A stretch of 13,500 nucleotides of DNA from an uncultured Megasphaera sp. (GCA_934193515.1 CAKPVJ010000045.1:1-13500), one strand, 5' to 3'. Positions 7,050 to 13,457 are shown, numbered from the stretch's first letter. Translations and numbers: made by a program. Notes: generated by a model not told the origin, from the sequence alone.

Positions 7050-7490
7050 ATGGATCATATTGATGACAAAATTTTAACGATTTTAAAGCGAAACGGAAAA
7101 GCCTCTGCTACCGAAATCAGTAAGGTTGTGGGGCTCTCTATACCCGCAGTAGCAGAACGAATCCGCAAAATGGAACACAGCGGCATTATTGAAGGCTATG
7201 GCGCAAAAATCAGCCGCCGCAAGACGGGATACAATGTGACAGCTTTTATTATGGTCAATTTGGAACGCTCCGGTGATGTCGATGAATTTCGCCAAAGAAT
7301 CGTCCAATTCCCGCAAGTATTGGAATGCCATCATGTCGTTGGCGCCTTTGACTACTTGTTGAAAGTACTTGTCAAAACACCAGATGATTTGGAACAGTTC
7401 CTCATGGAAGAACTCAATGAAATTCCAACGGTTTCCTCATCGCAGACATTTATGTGTTTATCGACATTAAAAGAAGAATGGAACGTATAG
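7050..7490 (+). CDS. Lrp/AsnC-family transcriptional regulator
   Basis: The 146-residue protein has the standard architecture. An N-terminal winged helix-turn-helix spans about 4-50, with TEISKVVGLSIPAVAERIRK as the DNA-reading unit. A RAM ligand-binding domain spans about 62-142, with the effector-loop motif VVGAFDYLLKV at 96-106. The family forms dimers and higher oligomers and responds to amino acids or related small molecules. The gene starts at ATG 7050, preceded by AGAGG at 7032-7036; its spacing of 13 nt is long. It sits directly behind rnf-apbE and opposite the epimerase gene, so regulation of itself or of either neighbour is possible but not shown. The exact effector cannot be told from the sequence. 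Confidence 0.93.
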   Translation: MDHIDDKILTILKRNGKASATEISKVVGLSIPAVAERIRKMEHSGIIEGYGAKISRRKTGYNVTAFIMVNLERSGDVDEFRQRIVQFPQVLECHHVVGAFDYLLKVLVKTPDDLEQFLMEELNEIPTVSSSQTFMCLSTLKEEWNV

Positions 7491-7500
7491 TATAACAGCC

Positions 7501-7534
7501 AAAGGGGCTGTCGCGTTGTGCGGCAGCCCCTTTT
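7501..7534 (+). terminator. Rho-independent terminator, probably bidirectional
   Basis: A 14-bp stem pairs 7501-7514 (AAAGGGGCTGTCGC) with 7520-7533 (GCGGCAGCCCCTTT), with one T-G wobble and a 5-nt loop. It is followed by TTTTATT on the plus strand. It begins 10 bases behind the Lrp stop. It also lies 23 bases beyond the 3' end of the convergent epimerase gene, so it probably serves both, although the T run on the minus side is short. Confidence 0.9.
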
Positions 7535-7556
7535 ATTGATACAGATTTTGTTATGG

Positions 7557-8651
7557 TCAATCATCTAAATACTGTACATTTTGAATTCCCGTAATGCCAA
7601 GTCCGGGTGCGTCGGAGACAGTAATTTCTTTTTCTTGGAAAACAGCACCGCCCAAAACGGGATCTTGCGAGCAGAGGACAGGGCCGTCTAAATCGATACG
7701 AGTAATGATATGTTTGGCACAAGCCAGGTGCACAGCGGCATTGACGCTTACTTTTGCTTCCAGCATACAGCCAATCATGCATTCTACACCGCAGACTTCT
7801 GCCAAGGCAGCGATTTTTAACGCATTCGTCAAACCGCCGCATTTCATCAGTTTGATATTGATTAAATCGGCAGCCTGCATTTGCAGAATTTTCAATGCAT
7901 CTTCTGCGGAAAAGACGCTTTCATCGGCAAGAACAGGAATGTAGGAATGCTCTGTGACATATTTTAGTCCGATTATGTCATGTGCCGGTACAGGCTGTTC
8001 TACGAGCTCGATATCGAGGCCTTTGTCCTGCATTTGCTGAAGAAGCATAACGGCCTGCTTCGGCTTCCAGGCTTGGTTGGCATCAATACGAATGCGAATT
8101 TGCGGGCCCACTGCATTGCGGATGGCTTCCAGACGCATCAGGTCCAGTGAAGGGTCTATACCGACTTTCACTTTCAGCGTATCGTATCCCCGCTGTACAG
8201 CTGTCAGTGCATCTTTGGCCATTTCTTCCGGTGCATTGACGCTGATGGTAATATCTGTAATGAGTTTATTGCGGCTGGCACCCCACATTTTGTAGACGGG
8301 AATACCGTATTTTTTGCCGTATAAGTCCCACAATGCCATATCTGCGGCTGCTTTGGCAGAATTGTTTTTGACGATGCAGTGCTGTACATCCTGGGTCAGC
8401 GTTTCAAAATCATCGATATCGCGGCCGAGTAAGGTCGGGATGATATGGTCTTGAAAGGCACCGATAATAGAGCCGGTTGTATCGCCTGTTACAGCACCAG
8501 TCGGCGGTGCTTCACCGTAACCGACAGCCCCTGTATCGGTGTGAATTTCCACGATTATATCTTCTACACTGTTAACCTGCCGCAGTGCCGTTTTAAATGG
8601 AACCCGCAGGGGAACGGAAATACGCCCTAAGCGGACGTTAGTAATTTTCAT
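7557..8651 (-). CDS. Dipeptide epimerase, L-Ala-D/L-Glu epimerase type (enolase superfamily)
   Basis: The 364-residue product has the muconate-lactonizing subgroup layout, an N-terminal capping domain and a (beta/alpha)7-beta barrel. All catalytic and metal residues are present: K160-x-K162 (LKVKVG), D190 (IDANQAW), E218 (LVEQP), D243 (LADES) and K267 (NIKLMKCGG). The D320-x-D322 pair (RIDLDGP) is the C-terminal signature that binds the dipeptide amino group in L-Ala-D/L-Glu epimerases such as YkfB and YcjG. The likely reaction is interconversion of L-Ala-D-Glu and L-Ala-L-Glu from murein turnover; other dipeptides are possible. AGGAGG at 8662-8667 lies 10 nt before the ATG. The upstream DNA has tandem TATAGT sequences at 8677-8687 but no good -35. 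No peptidase or transporter gene is adjacent. Confidence 0.9.
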   Translation of the reverse strand: MKITNVRLGRISVPLRVPFKTALRQVNSVEDIIVEIHTDTGAVGYGEAPPTGAVTGDTTGSIIGAFQDHIIPTLLGRDIDDFETLTQDVQHCIVKNNSAKAAADMALWDLYGKKYGIPVYKMWGASRNKLITDITISVNAPEEMAKDALTAVQRGYDTLKVKVGIDPSLDLMRLEAIRNAVGPQIRIRIDANQAWKPKQAVMLLQQMQDKGLDIELVEQPVPAHDIIGLKYVTEHSYIPVLADESVFSAEDALKILQMQAADLINIKLMKCGGLTNALKIAALAEVCGVECMIGCMLEAKVSVNAAVHLACAKHIITRIDLDGPVLCSQDPVLGGAVFQEKEITVSDAPGLGITGIQNVQYLDD

Positions 8652-8727
8652 GTGCGTAATACCTCCTCATACTATTACTATACTATACTTATGCGTAAAA
8701 CAACATACCTTTTAAAAAAGTAAAAGA

Positions 8728-8777
8728 AAGACCCGTACTATAGCAGCAGACAACGTTTGTGCTGTAGTACGGGTCTT
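8728..8777 (-). terminator. Rho-independent terminator of the 4Fe-4S protein gene
   Basis: A 13-bp perfect stem pairs 8728-8740 (AAGACCCGTACTA) with 8765-8777 (TAGTACGGGTCTT). A further short CAGC/GCTG pairing lies inside the loop. On the minus strand it is followed by the T-rich stretch TTCTTTTACTTTTTT. It begins about 50 bases beyond the stop of the minus-strand gene at 8827. On the plus strand there is almost no T run, so it acts mainly leftward. Confidence 0.88.
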
Positions 8778-8826
8778 CATAAGAACAGTGAAACAGGGAA
8801 AGGCAGGCTGTGTCATGAGTATCCCT

Positions 8827-9564
8827 TTAATCTTCTTTGATATGGCCGTCAATGGTTATCGTTGTTACCTGCCAAGGGATATATTTGCCGCTTTGCTGCA
8901 ATGCTTTCTTAGTTGCCAGTTCCAGTCCGCCGCAGCAGGGAACTTCCATGCGGACAATCGTTACCGATTTGATGTTGTTTTGTTTGATAATTTCAGTGAG
9001 TTTTTCAGAATAATCGATATTGTCTAGTTTAGGACAGCCGATGAGCGTCATTTTATTGCGAATGAAATCTTGATGGAAGCTGGCATAGGCATAGGCCGTG
9101 CAGTCCGCCGCAACGAGAAGATGGGCGCCATCAAAATATGCAGCGTGTAAGGGAGCCAGCTTGATTTGTACAGGCCATTGCCGAAGCTGGGATGGCTGTG
9201 CCAGCGGCGAAGTCGGAGCGGAAGGAGCTGCGTGTAAAATCGTTTGAGCCAGTTGGCTGGGACAGGTATGCGGAATCGTGCGGGCTTGGCTGCCGGGACA
9301 GCCGCCTTTTTTGTATTCTCTGCCTTGGGCCTTCATATTAGCCTTGACAGCTTCTTCGTCGTAGGCGACCGTATCTTTTTCGATAAAAGTAATAGCATCT
9401 GTTGGGCAGTGCGGCAGACAATCGCCAAGGCCGTCGCAGTAATCGTCGCGCATGAGCTGGGCTTTGCCGTCTACCATCGCAATTGCGCCTTCGTGGCAGG
9501 CAGCAGCGCAGGCACCGCAGCCATTGCATTTTTCTTTATCAATATGAATAATTCTTCGAATCAT
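8827..9564 (-). CDS. 4Fe-4S ferredoxin-domain protein with a Cys-rich C-terminal domain, unknown function
   Basis: The 245-residue protein starts with a two-cluster ferredoxin domain. The first motif is regular (C13-x2-C16-x2-C19-x3-C23). The second reads CDGLGDCLPHCP, so C43, C49 and C53 are present but the middle cysteine is Leu46. The C-terminal part (about 87-235) has GGCPG (C89), HTCPSQL (C101), LRQWPVQIKLAP (127-138), AADCTAYAYA (C155), GCPKLD (C177) and VPCCGG (C210, C211). I recognise this domain combination from anaerobic Firmicutes but know no assigned function. It has no signal peptide, so it is probably a cytoplasmic redox protein. CGGAGG at 9575-9580 lies 10 nt before the ATG. 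It is divergent from a Crp/Fnr regulator, a pairing that suggests control by it. Confidence 0.88.
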   Translation of the reverse strand: MIRRIIHIDKEKCNGCGACAAACHEGAIAMVDGKAQLMRDDYCDGLGDCLPHCPTDAITFIEKDTVAYDEEAVKANMKAQGREYKKGGCPGSQARTIPHTCPSQLAQTILHAAPSAPTSPLAQPSQLRQWPVQIKLAPLHAAYFDGAHLLVAADCTAYAYASFHQDFIRNKMTLIGCPKLDNIDYSEKLTEIIKQNNIKSVTIVRMEVPCCGGLELATKKALQQSGKYIPWQVTTITIDGHIKED

Positions 9565-9611
9565 AGTGGGTATACCTCCGGATATTAGTTATAGGATATA
9601 AGGATTTTAGA

Positions 9612-9661
9612 TTTATCTTACGTAGAAAGTATATTATAATGAGAATAGAAATGCTGTTGTA
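9612..9661. promoter_or_regulatory. Overlapping divergent promoter region between the 4Fe-4S and Crp/Fnr genes
   Basis: The palindrome ATTATAAT at 9633-9640 gives a perfect TATAAT on both strands (plus 9635-9640, minus 9638-9633). At 17 bp the -35 candidates are TTTATC (9612-9617, plus) and TACAAC (9661-9656, minus). Both are poor matches, which is common for regulated promoters. An imperfect inverted repeat, TAAGGAT with ATCTTA (about 9598-9620), lies beside it and could be an operator. The -10 assignment is fair; the -35s and operator are tentative. Confidence 0.45.
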
Positions 9662-9686
9662 TTTGCAACGGCAGCATCATTTTTTT
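9651..9686 (+). terminator. Terminator-like hairpin in the leader of the Crp/Fnr gene
   Basis: ATGCTGTTG at 9651-9659 pairs with CAA (9666-9668) and CAGCAT (9672-9677) around a 3-nt bulge. An alternative 7-bp pairing is GCTGTTG/CAACGGC. Seven T residues follow at 9680-9686. It lies only a few bases after the predicted plus-strand start and 30 bases before the gene's ATG. Either it attenuates the regulator gene, or it blocks antisense transcripts entering from the left. Confidence 0.5.
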
Positions 9687-9715
9687 GAATATGTTGACAG
9701 ATAGGGGGGAACGAA

Positions 9716-10402
9716 ATGAAAAAACATTTGCTGATTATTCGCAATTCCGAGCTTTTTCGTGGCATATCCAGTGAAGAAATCGGTTTGCTCTTGGAAGAAA
9801 TGCCTGTTAAGCGGCAGGCATACAGCAAGGGAAATTTTATTTTTTATGCCGGTGATGCTGTGCGTTATATTCATATTGTTTTAACTGGTGTCGTTCATAT
9901 CGTGCAGGAGGATTACTGGGGAAACCGCAATATCCTGACGCAGGTTCGCCCAGGCGGCATGTTTGGCGAAGCCTTTGCCTGTCTTCCCGATTCAGTAGCA
10001 ACGGTCAGTGTGATTGCCATGGAAGATACAGATGTTCTTTGCATTGATGTGAGCCAGTTCCTTTTGGCTTCCCGTGTACTAACTGCGCCGCAGGGAAAAT
10101 TTATGATGAATTTGCTGGCTGTTATGGCGCGGCGCAACCGGCAGCTGACTGAAAAAATACGGTATATTACGCAGCGTTCGACGCGAAAGAAAATTATGTT
10201 TTATCTGTCTGACGAAGCGCTTAGGCAGCATTCGCATTCATTTACGCTGCCGTTTAATCGGCAGCAGCTGGCAGATTTTCTTTCTGTAGACCGAAGCGCC
10301 TTGTCAGCAGAATTGAGCAAAATGAAACGAGATGGCCTGATTGATTATTATAAAGACCAATTCGAGTTGAAACAGAGACATGAAAGAAAAGGGCTTGCAT
10401 GA
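9716..10402 (+). CDS. Crp/Fnr-family transcriptional regulator
   Basis: The 228-residue protein has a cyclic-nucleotide-binding-type barrel (about 12-120, with PGGMFGEAF at 79-87). A long dimerisation helix (127-151) and a C-terminal winged helix-turn-helix follow, with NRQQLADFLSVDRSALSAEL at 181-200. It lacks the N-terminal cysteine cluster of oxygen-sensing FNR; its only cysteines are C89 and C109. The FGE block keeps the glutamate, but the Arg-Ser/Thr pair for cAMP phosphate binding is not evident, so a different effector is likely. GGGGGG at 9704-9709 lies 6 nt before the ATG. It is divergent from the 4Fe-4S protein gene, with which it probably forms a regulator-target pair. Its last codons and stop lie inside the terminator hairpin at 10388-10416. 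Confidence 0.92.
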   Translation: MKKHLLIIRNSELFRGISSEEIGLLLEEMPVKRQAYSKGNFIFYAGDAVRYIHIVLTGVVHIVQEDYWGNRNILTQVRPGGMFGEAFACLPDSVATVSVIAMEDTDVLCIDVSQFLLASRVLTAPQGKFMMNLLAVMARRNRQLTEKIRYITQRSTRKKIMFYLSDEALRQHSHSFTLPFNRQQLADFLSVDRSALSAELSKMKRDGLIDYYKDQFELKQRHERKGLA

Positions 10403-10416
10403 TTGGCAAGCCCTTT
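10388..10416. terminator. Terminator shared by convergent genes, overlapping a stop codon
   Basis: An 11-bp perfect stem pairs 10388-10398 (AAAGGGCTTGC) with 10406-10416 (GCAAGCCCTTT) around a 7-nt loop. The stop codon of the Crp/Fnr gene (10400-10402) lies in the loop. On the minus strand the stem is followed by TTTTCTTTC, and it sits 37 bases beyond the ribBA stop, so it fits best as the ribBA terminator. The plus-strand T run is short. Confidence 0.82.
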
Positions 10417-10452
10417 CGATCCTGAACAAACGGGAAGTATAGTTTTGAGATA

Positions 10453-11670
10453 TTAGTGCAAATGGGGAAGAATATGGCCCATTTTATTTTTCTTGGTTTC
10501 CAAGTAAAATTCATCAAATTTTTGTGCTTTCATTTCAATGGGGACACGTTCTACGATTTCTACGCCAAAGCCTTCCAGACCATAGATTTTTTCCGGATTA
10601 TTGGTCAACAGGCGAAGTTCTTTGGCACCGAGGTCCTGGAGAATTTGCGCGCCAATCCAATATTCCCGTAAATCCGGCGCAAAACCGAGTTTTTCGTTGG
10701 CTTCGACTGTATCATAGCCTTGTTCCTGCAGTACATAGGCTTTCAGTTTATTGATTAAGCCTATGCCGCGTCCTTCTTGACGCATATAAAGAAGAACGCC
10801 GCGGCCTTCTTTATTAATCTGCGTCATGGCAGCTGCCAGCTGTTCGCCGCAGTCGCAGCGGCGTGAGCCGAAAACGTCGCCTGTCAGGCATTCGGAATGA
10901 ACACGGCAGAGAAGGTTTTTGCCGTCGCCGATATCGCCTTTGACGAGCGCGACGTGATGTTCTCCTGTCAAATCATTGATATATCCATAAATTTTGAATT
11001 CGCCGTATTTGGTCGGCATTTTTGCGACGGCTTCGCGGACCACGTGTTTGTCATGACGACGGCAGTAATTCTGCAGGTCATGAATCGTGATAAATTTGAG
11101 ACCGTATTGGTCAGCAATATCCCAAAGCTGCGGCGTGCGCATCATCGTGCCGTCATCTGCCATGATTTCGCAGCAAAGACCTACTTGTTTGAGTCCTGCC
11201 AGACGCATGAGGTCTACTGTTGCTTCTGTATGGCCGTTGCGGGTCAGTACCCCGCCTCGTTTGGCAATCAACGGGAAATTATGTCCCGGACGGCGGAAAT
11301 CTTTCGGTTTAGCCGATTCTTCTGTGCATTTGCGGGCTGTAAGTGCGCGTTCTACGGCAGAAATACCTGTCGTAGTATCAACATGGTCAATGGATACGGT
11401 AAAAGCTGTTTCGTGATTGTCTGTATTTTCACTGACCATAGGCGGCAGGCCTAATTTATGAGCGTATTCTATGCTCATAGGCATGCAGATTAGTCCTTTG
11501 CCGTGCATCGCCATGAAATTCATGTTTTCTGTTGTGCAGTATTGTGCAGCGCAAATAAAATCGCCTTCGTTTTCCCGGTCCGGATCGTCAGTAACAATAA
11601 TAATATGCCCGGCCTGCAGTGCCTCAATGGCTTCTTCAATGGTGTTAAATTTTCTCTTTTCGTTTTCCAC
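10453..11670 (-). CDS. ribBA: Bifunctional DHBP synthase / GTP cyclohydrolase II (RibBA)
   Basis: RibBA catalyses the two entry steps of riboflavin synthesis: ribulose 5-phosphate to 3,4-dihydroxy-2-butanone 4-phosphate, and GTP to the pyrimidine intermediate. The 405-residue protein has an N-terminal RibB domain with the acidic DDPDRENEGDF motif (about 28-38) and a second block RRPGHNFPLIA. The C-terminal RibA domain has zinc ligands C261, C272 and C274 (HSECLTGDVFGSRRCDC) followed by RQEGRGIGL. I chose GTG 11670-11668 because AGGAGGG at 11678-11684 is 7 nt upstream; an upstream in-frame start would place the ribosome site inside the gene. The FMN riboswitch and terminator just upstream indicate feedback control. 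No other rib gene is in the window. Confidence 0.95.
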   Translation of the reverse strand: MENEKRKFNTIEEAIEALQAGHIIIVTDDPDRENEGDFICAAQYCTTENMNFMAMHGKGLICMPMSIEYAHKLGLPPMVSENTDNHETAFTVSIDHVDTTTGISAVERALTARKCTEESAKPKDFRRPGHNFPLIAKRGGVLTRNGHTEATVDLMRLAGLKQVGLCCEIMADDGTMMRTPQLWDIADQYGLKFITIHDLQNYCRRHDKHVVREAVAKMPTKYGEFKIYGYINDLTGEHHVALVKGDIGDGKNLLCRVHSECLTGDVFGSRRCDCGEQLAAAMTQINKEGRGVLLYMRQEGRGIGLINKLKAYVLQEQGYDTVEANEKLGFAPDLREYWIGAQILQDLGAKELRLLTNNPEKIYGLEGFGVEIVERVPIEMKAQKFDEFYLETKKNKMGHILPHLH

Positions 11671-11695
11671 TAGTAAACCCTCCTGAATATATAAA

Positions 11696-11723
11696 GCCCT
11701 GACCATCACAGGGATGTCAGGGC
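11696..11723 (-). terminator. Riboswitch-controlled terminator before ribBA
   Basis: An 8-bp stem pairs 11696-11703 (GCCCTGAC) with 11716-11723 (GTCAGGGC), with an ATC/GAT extension inside. Read on the minus strand it is followed by TTTATATATT and then the ribBA ribosome site. It is the expression platform of the FMN riboswitch. Its 5' arm on the minus strand (GCCCTGA, 11723-11717) can instead pair with TCAGGGC at 11886-11880 in the aptamer. Confidence 0.85.
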
Positions 11724-11767
11724 CTTTTAGTCATATGCAATAACGCTGCTTGAACACAGCGTACCGT

Positions 11768-11890
11768 ATCTTCTTCCATCCAGACTATACTGTCGGTTTT
11801 GGAATTACACCAAATCCTGAGCCTATGCTCCTACGCCGAAGCGTTCGCGGACTATACCGCCGATCGGGAATTTCACCCTGCCCTGAAGAT
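11768..11890 (-). promoter_or_regulatory. FMN riboswitch (RFN element)
   Basis: Read on the minus strand, the conserved RFN blocks appear in order: CAGGGCAGGGTGAAATTCCC, GATCGGCGGT, TAGTCCGCGA, GGATTTGGTG, CCGACAGT, and TAGTCTGGATGGAAGA. The closing helix P1 is ATCTTC (11890-11885) with GAAGAT (11773-11768). FMN binding is known in this class to stabilise the aptamer and reduce expression of riboflavin genes. It sits between the ribBA promoter and terminator. A short hairpin, ACGCTG/CAGCGT (11743-11762), lies between aptamer and terminator. Confidence 0.97.
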
Positions 11891-11908
11891 ATGCTTTTTA
11901 CGTACTTC

Positions 11909-11937
11909 ATTATACACGGTCCCTGCATAGATTGCAA
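11909..11937 (-). promoter_or_regulatory. Sigma-A-type promoter of ribBA
   Basis: On the minus strand, TTGCAA (11937-11932), a 17-bp spacer and a perfect TATAAT (11914-11909). Transcription would start near 11902, just before the first strand of the riboswitch closing helix, which fits a leader that begins directly with the aptamer. Confidence 0.82.
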
Positions 11938-11978
11938 GAGACGCGGTGCGTGCAGCATTTGCTAACGGGAAACTCAGA

Positions 11979-13385
11979 CTATTCTACATCAAAAATTTTG
12001 CCGGGATTGAGAATATTGTTGGGGTCCAGCGCTTTTTTGACAGCCTTCATCATTGCTAGTTCATCCGGGTTGGTGAATTCTTCCATCAAGTGTTTGCGTT
12101 TGAAGCCAATGCCGTGTTCGCCGGAAAGACGGCCGCCGTGCGCATAAATGAATGCATATAATTCCTGTTGATTGGCTTTGACGCGCTGGTCCCAATCATC
12201 ATAGGAGGCGTCTTCATTTTTTAAAATATTCAAATGGATGTTGCCGTCGCCGGCGTGGCTGGCAATACGGGTGATGAGGTTGTATTTTTTGGCCAAACGT
12301 AGAATTTCATCGAGCAGAAGCGGTTCCTGGTCTACGGGAACGACGACATCTTCTTTGCTGACGATGAGACTTTCTGCCCGGACTGCTTCTGCAAAGGCCT
12401 TGCGTGCCTGCCAGATTTTGTTGTGGTCAGCGACCAGCACAGACGAGGCACCGTTGGCCGTGCAAAGTTCATCCAGCGTGACTGCCTTGTCATCTAGGTC
12501 ATCTTCACTAACCCCTTCGACTTCGACGATAAGATAACAGCCTGTGTCACTTCCTTGGAGTGTTTCTCCCAAATAGTGTTCTACTGATTTGATGGTGATG
12601 TTGTCCATGTATTCGACGCATGTCGGAATGATGCCGCTTTTAATGATTTTATTGACCGTACCGATTGCTTGGTCCGGATTATCATAAATCGCCAGCAAAT
12701 CCAATGTATGCTGTGGTTTGGGCAGGAGTTTGACCGTTGCCTTGGTAATAATGCCCAATGTGCCTTCTGAACCGATAATCAGCTGGTCCAGGCAGTAGCC
12801 GGTAGATTGTTTCTGCAGACGGGCGCCGAGTGTGACGATTTTTCCGATAGGATTGACGATTTCGACAGCATACACTTGATGCCGCGTCGTGCCGTATTTG
12901 ACAGCCCGATTGCCGCCGGCATTGGTTGCAATATTGCCGCCAATAAAGCAGGAATCGCCGCTGCAGGGGTCGCCGGCATAGAAAAGCCCTTTGGCTTCGG
13001 CTGCTTTTTGTAAATCCGAAGTGCGGACACCCGGTTCAACGACGGCATACAGCGCCGTTTCATTGATTTCCAAAATATGATTCATTTTTTCTGTAGACAA
13101 GACAATGCCGCCGTAGGTAGGCACGGCACCGCAGGCTAGACCCGTGCCGGCTCCGCGGGGGATAATCGGAAAATGATAGGCATTGGCTAGTTTTACAATC
13201 GCTGCTGTCTGTGCTGCCGATTCGACAAAAACGACAGCTTCCGGCATGTGATGATATGCCGGGTCCGTTACTTCGTCGTGCGAATAGGGCTGCATGAGTT
13301 CTGCATCTGTGAGCACATTTTTATCGCCTGCAACAGCACGTAATTTTGAAAGTATTTCTTCTGAAATTTTAGTATATGACATCAT
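11979..13385 (-). CDS. FAD-binding 2-hydroxyacid dehydrogenase (GlcD type), probably D-lactate or glycolate
   Basis: This enzyme type oxidises D-lactate, glycolate or related 2-hydroxyacids with FAD and often passes electrons to EtfAB. The 468-residue protein has a PCMH-type FAD domain, with PRGAGTGLACGAVP (76-89), GGNIATNAGGNRAVKYG (149-165) and IIGSEGTLGIITKA (203-216). The C-terminal cap carries the metal site H377/H384 in SHAGDGNIH and E423/H424 in SGEHGIG, with WQARK near 325-329. Megasphaera elsdenii is known for a Zn/FAD D-lactate dehydrogenase, which would fit. The start is ATG 13385 or the adjacent ATG 13382; AGAGGG at 13391-13396 is better spaced for the second. No terminator follows, so transcripts may enter the ribBA leader. 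The substrate is not decided by sequence. Confidence 0.9.
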   Translation of the reverse strand: MMSYTKISEEILSKLRAVAGDKNVLTDAELMQPYSHDEVTDPAYHHMPEAVVFVESAAQTAAIVKLANAYHFPIIPRGAGTGLACGAVPTYGGIVLSTEKMNHILEINETALYAVVEPGVRTSDLQKAAEAKGLFYAGDPCSGDSCFIGGNIATNAGGNRAVKYGTTRHQVYAVEIVNPIGKIVTLGARLQKQSTGYCLDQLIIGSEGTLGIITKATVKLLPKPQHTLDLLAIYDNPDQAIGTVNKIIKSGIIPTCVEYMDNITIKSVEHYLGETLQGSDTGCYLIVEVEGVSEDDLDDKAVTLDELCTANGASSVLVADHNKIWQARKAFAEAVRAESLIVSKEDVVVPVDQEPLLLDEILRLAKKYNLITRIASHAGDGNIHLNILKNEDASYDDWDQRVKANQQELYAFIYAHGGRLSGEHGIGFKRKHLMEEFTNPDELAMMKAVKKALDPNNILNPGKIFDVE

Positions 13386-13413
13386 TCAATCCCTCTTTTG
13401 CCAAATAAAATAA

Positions 13414-13442
13414 ATTATAAGGTACGTAAATTGCAAGTTGAA
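13414..13442 (-). promoter_or_regulatory. Possible promoter of the GlcD-type gene
   Basis: A perfect TATAAT lies on the minus strand at 13419-13414. At 17 bp the -35 position reads TTCAAC (13442-13437), only a partial match. The element lies in the 72-base gap between the possible end of an upstream minus-strand gene and the GlcD-type gene, which allows a separate transcript. Confidence 0.4.
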
Positions 13443-13457
13443 TTTGAACACACCTAA

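Noticed and set aside
8728..8777. Inverted repeat considered as a transposon end or CRISPR-like repeat
   Set aside because: It is a single hairpin with a T-rich tail on the minus strand at the right distance from a gene end. No second copy or transposase gene is present.
9716..10402. Assignment of the Crp/Fnr protein as an oxygen-sensing FNR with an Fe-S cluster
   Set aside because: It has no N-terminal cysteine cluster, and only two cysteines (C89 and C109) occur in the whole protein.
11671..11709. Upstream extension of RibBA by 13 residues
   Set aside because: The extension would run through the AGGAGGG ribosome site and the terminator loop. The GTG at 11670 is correctly spaced from that site.
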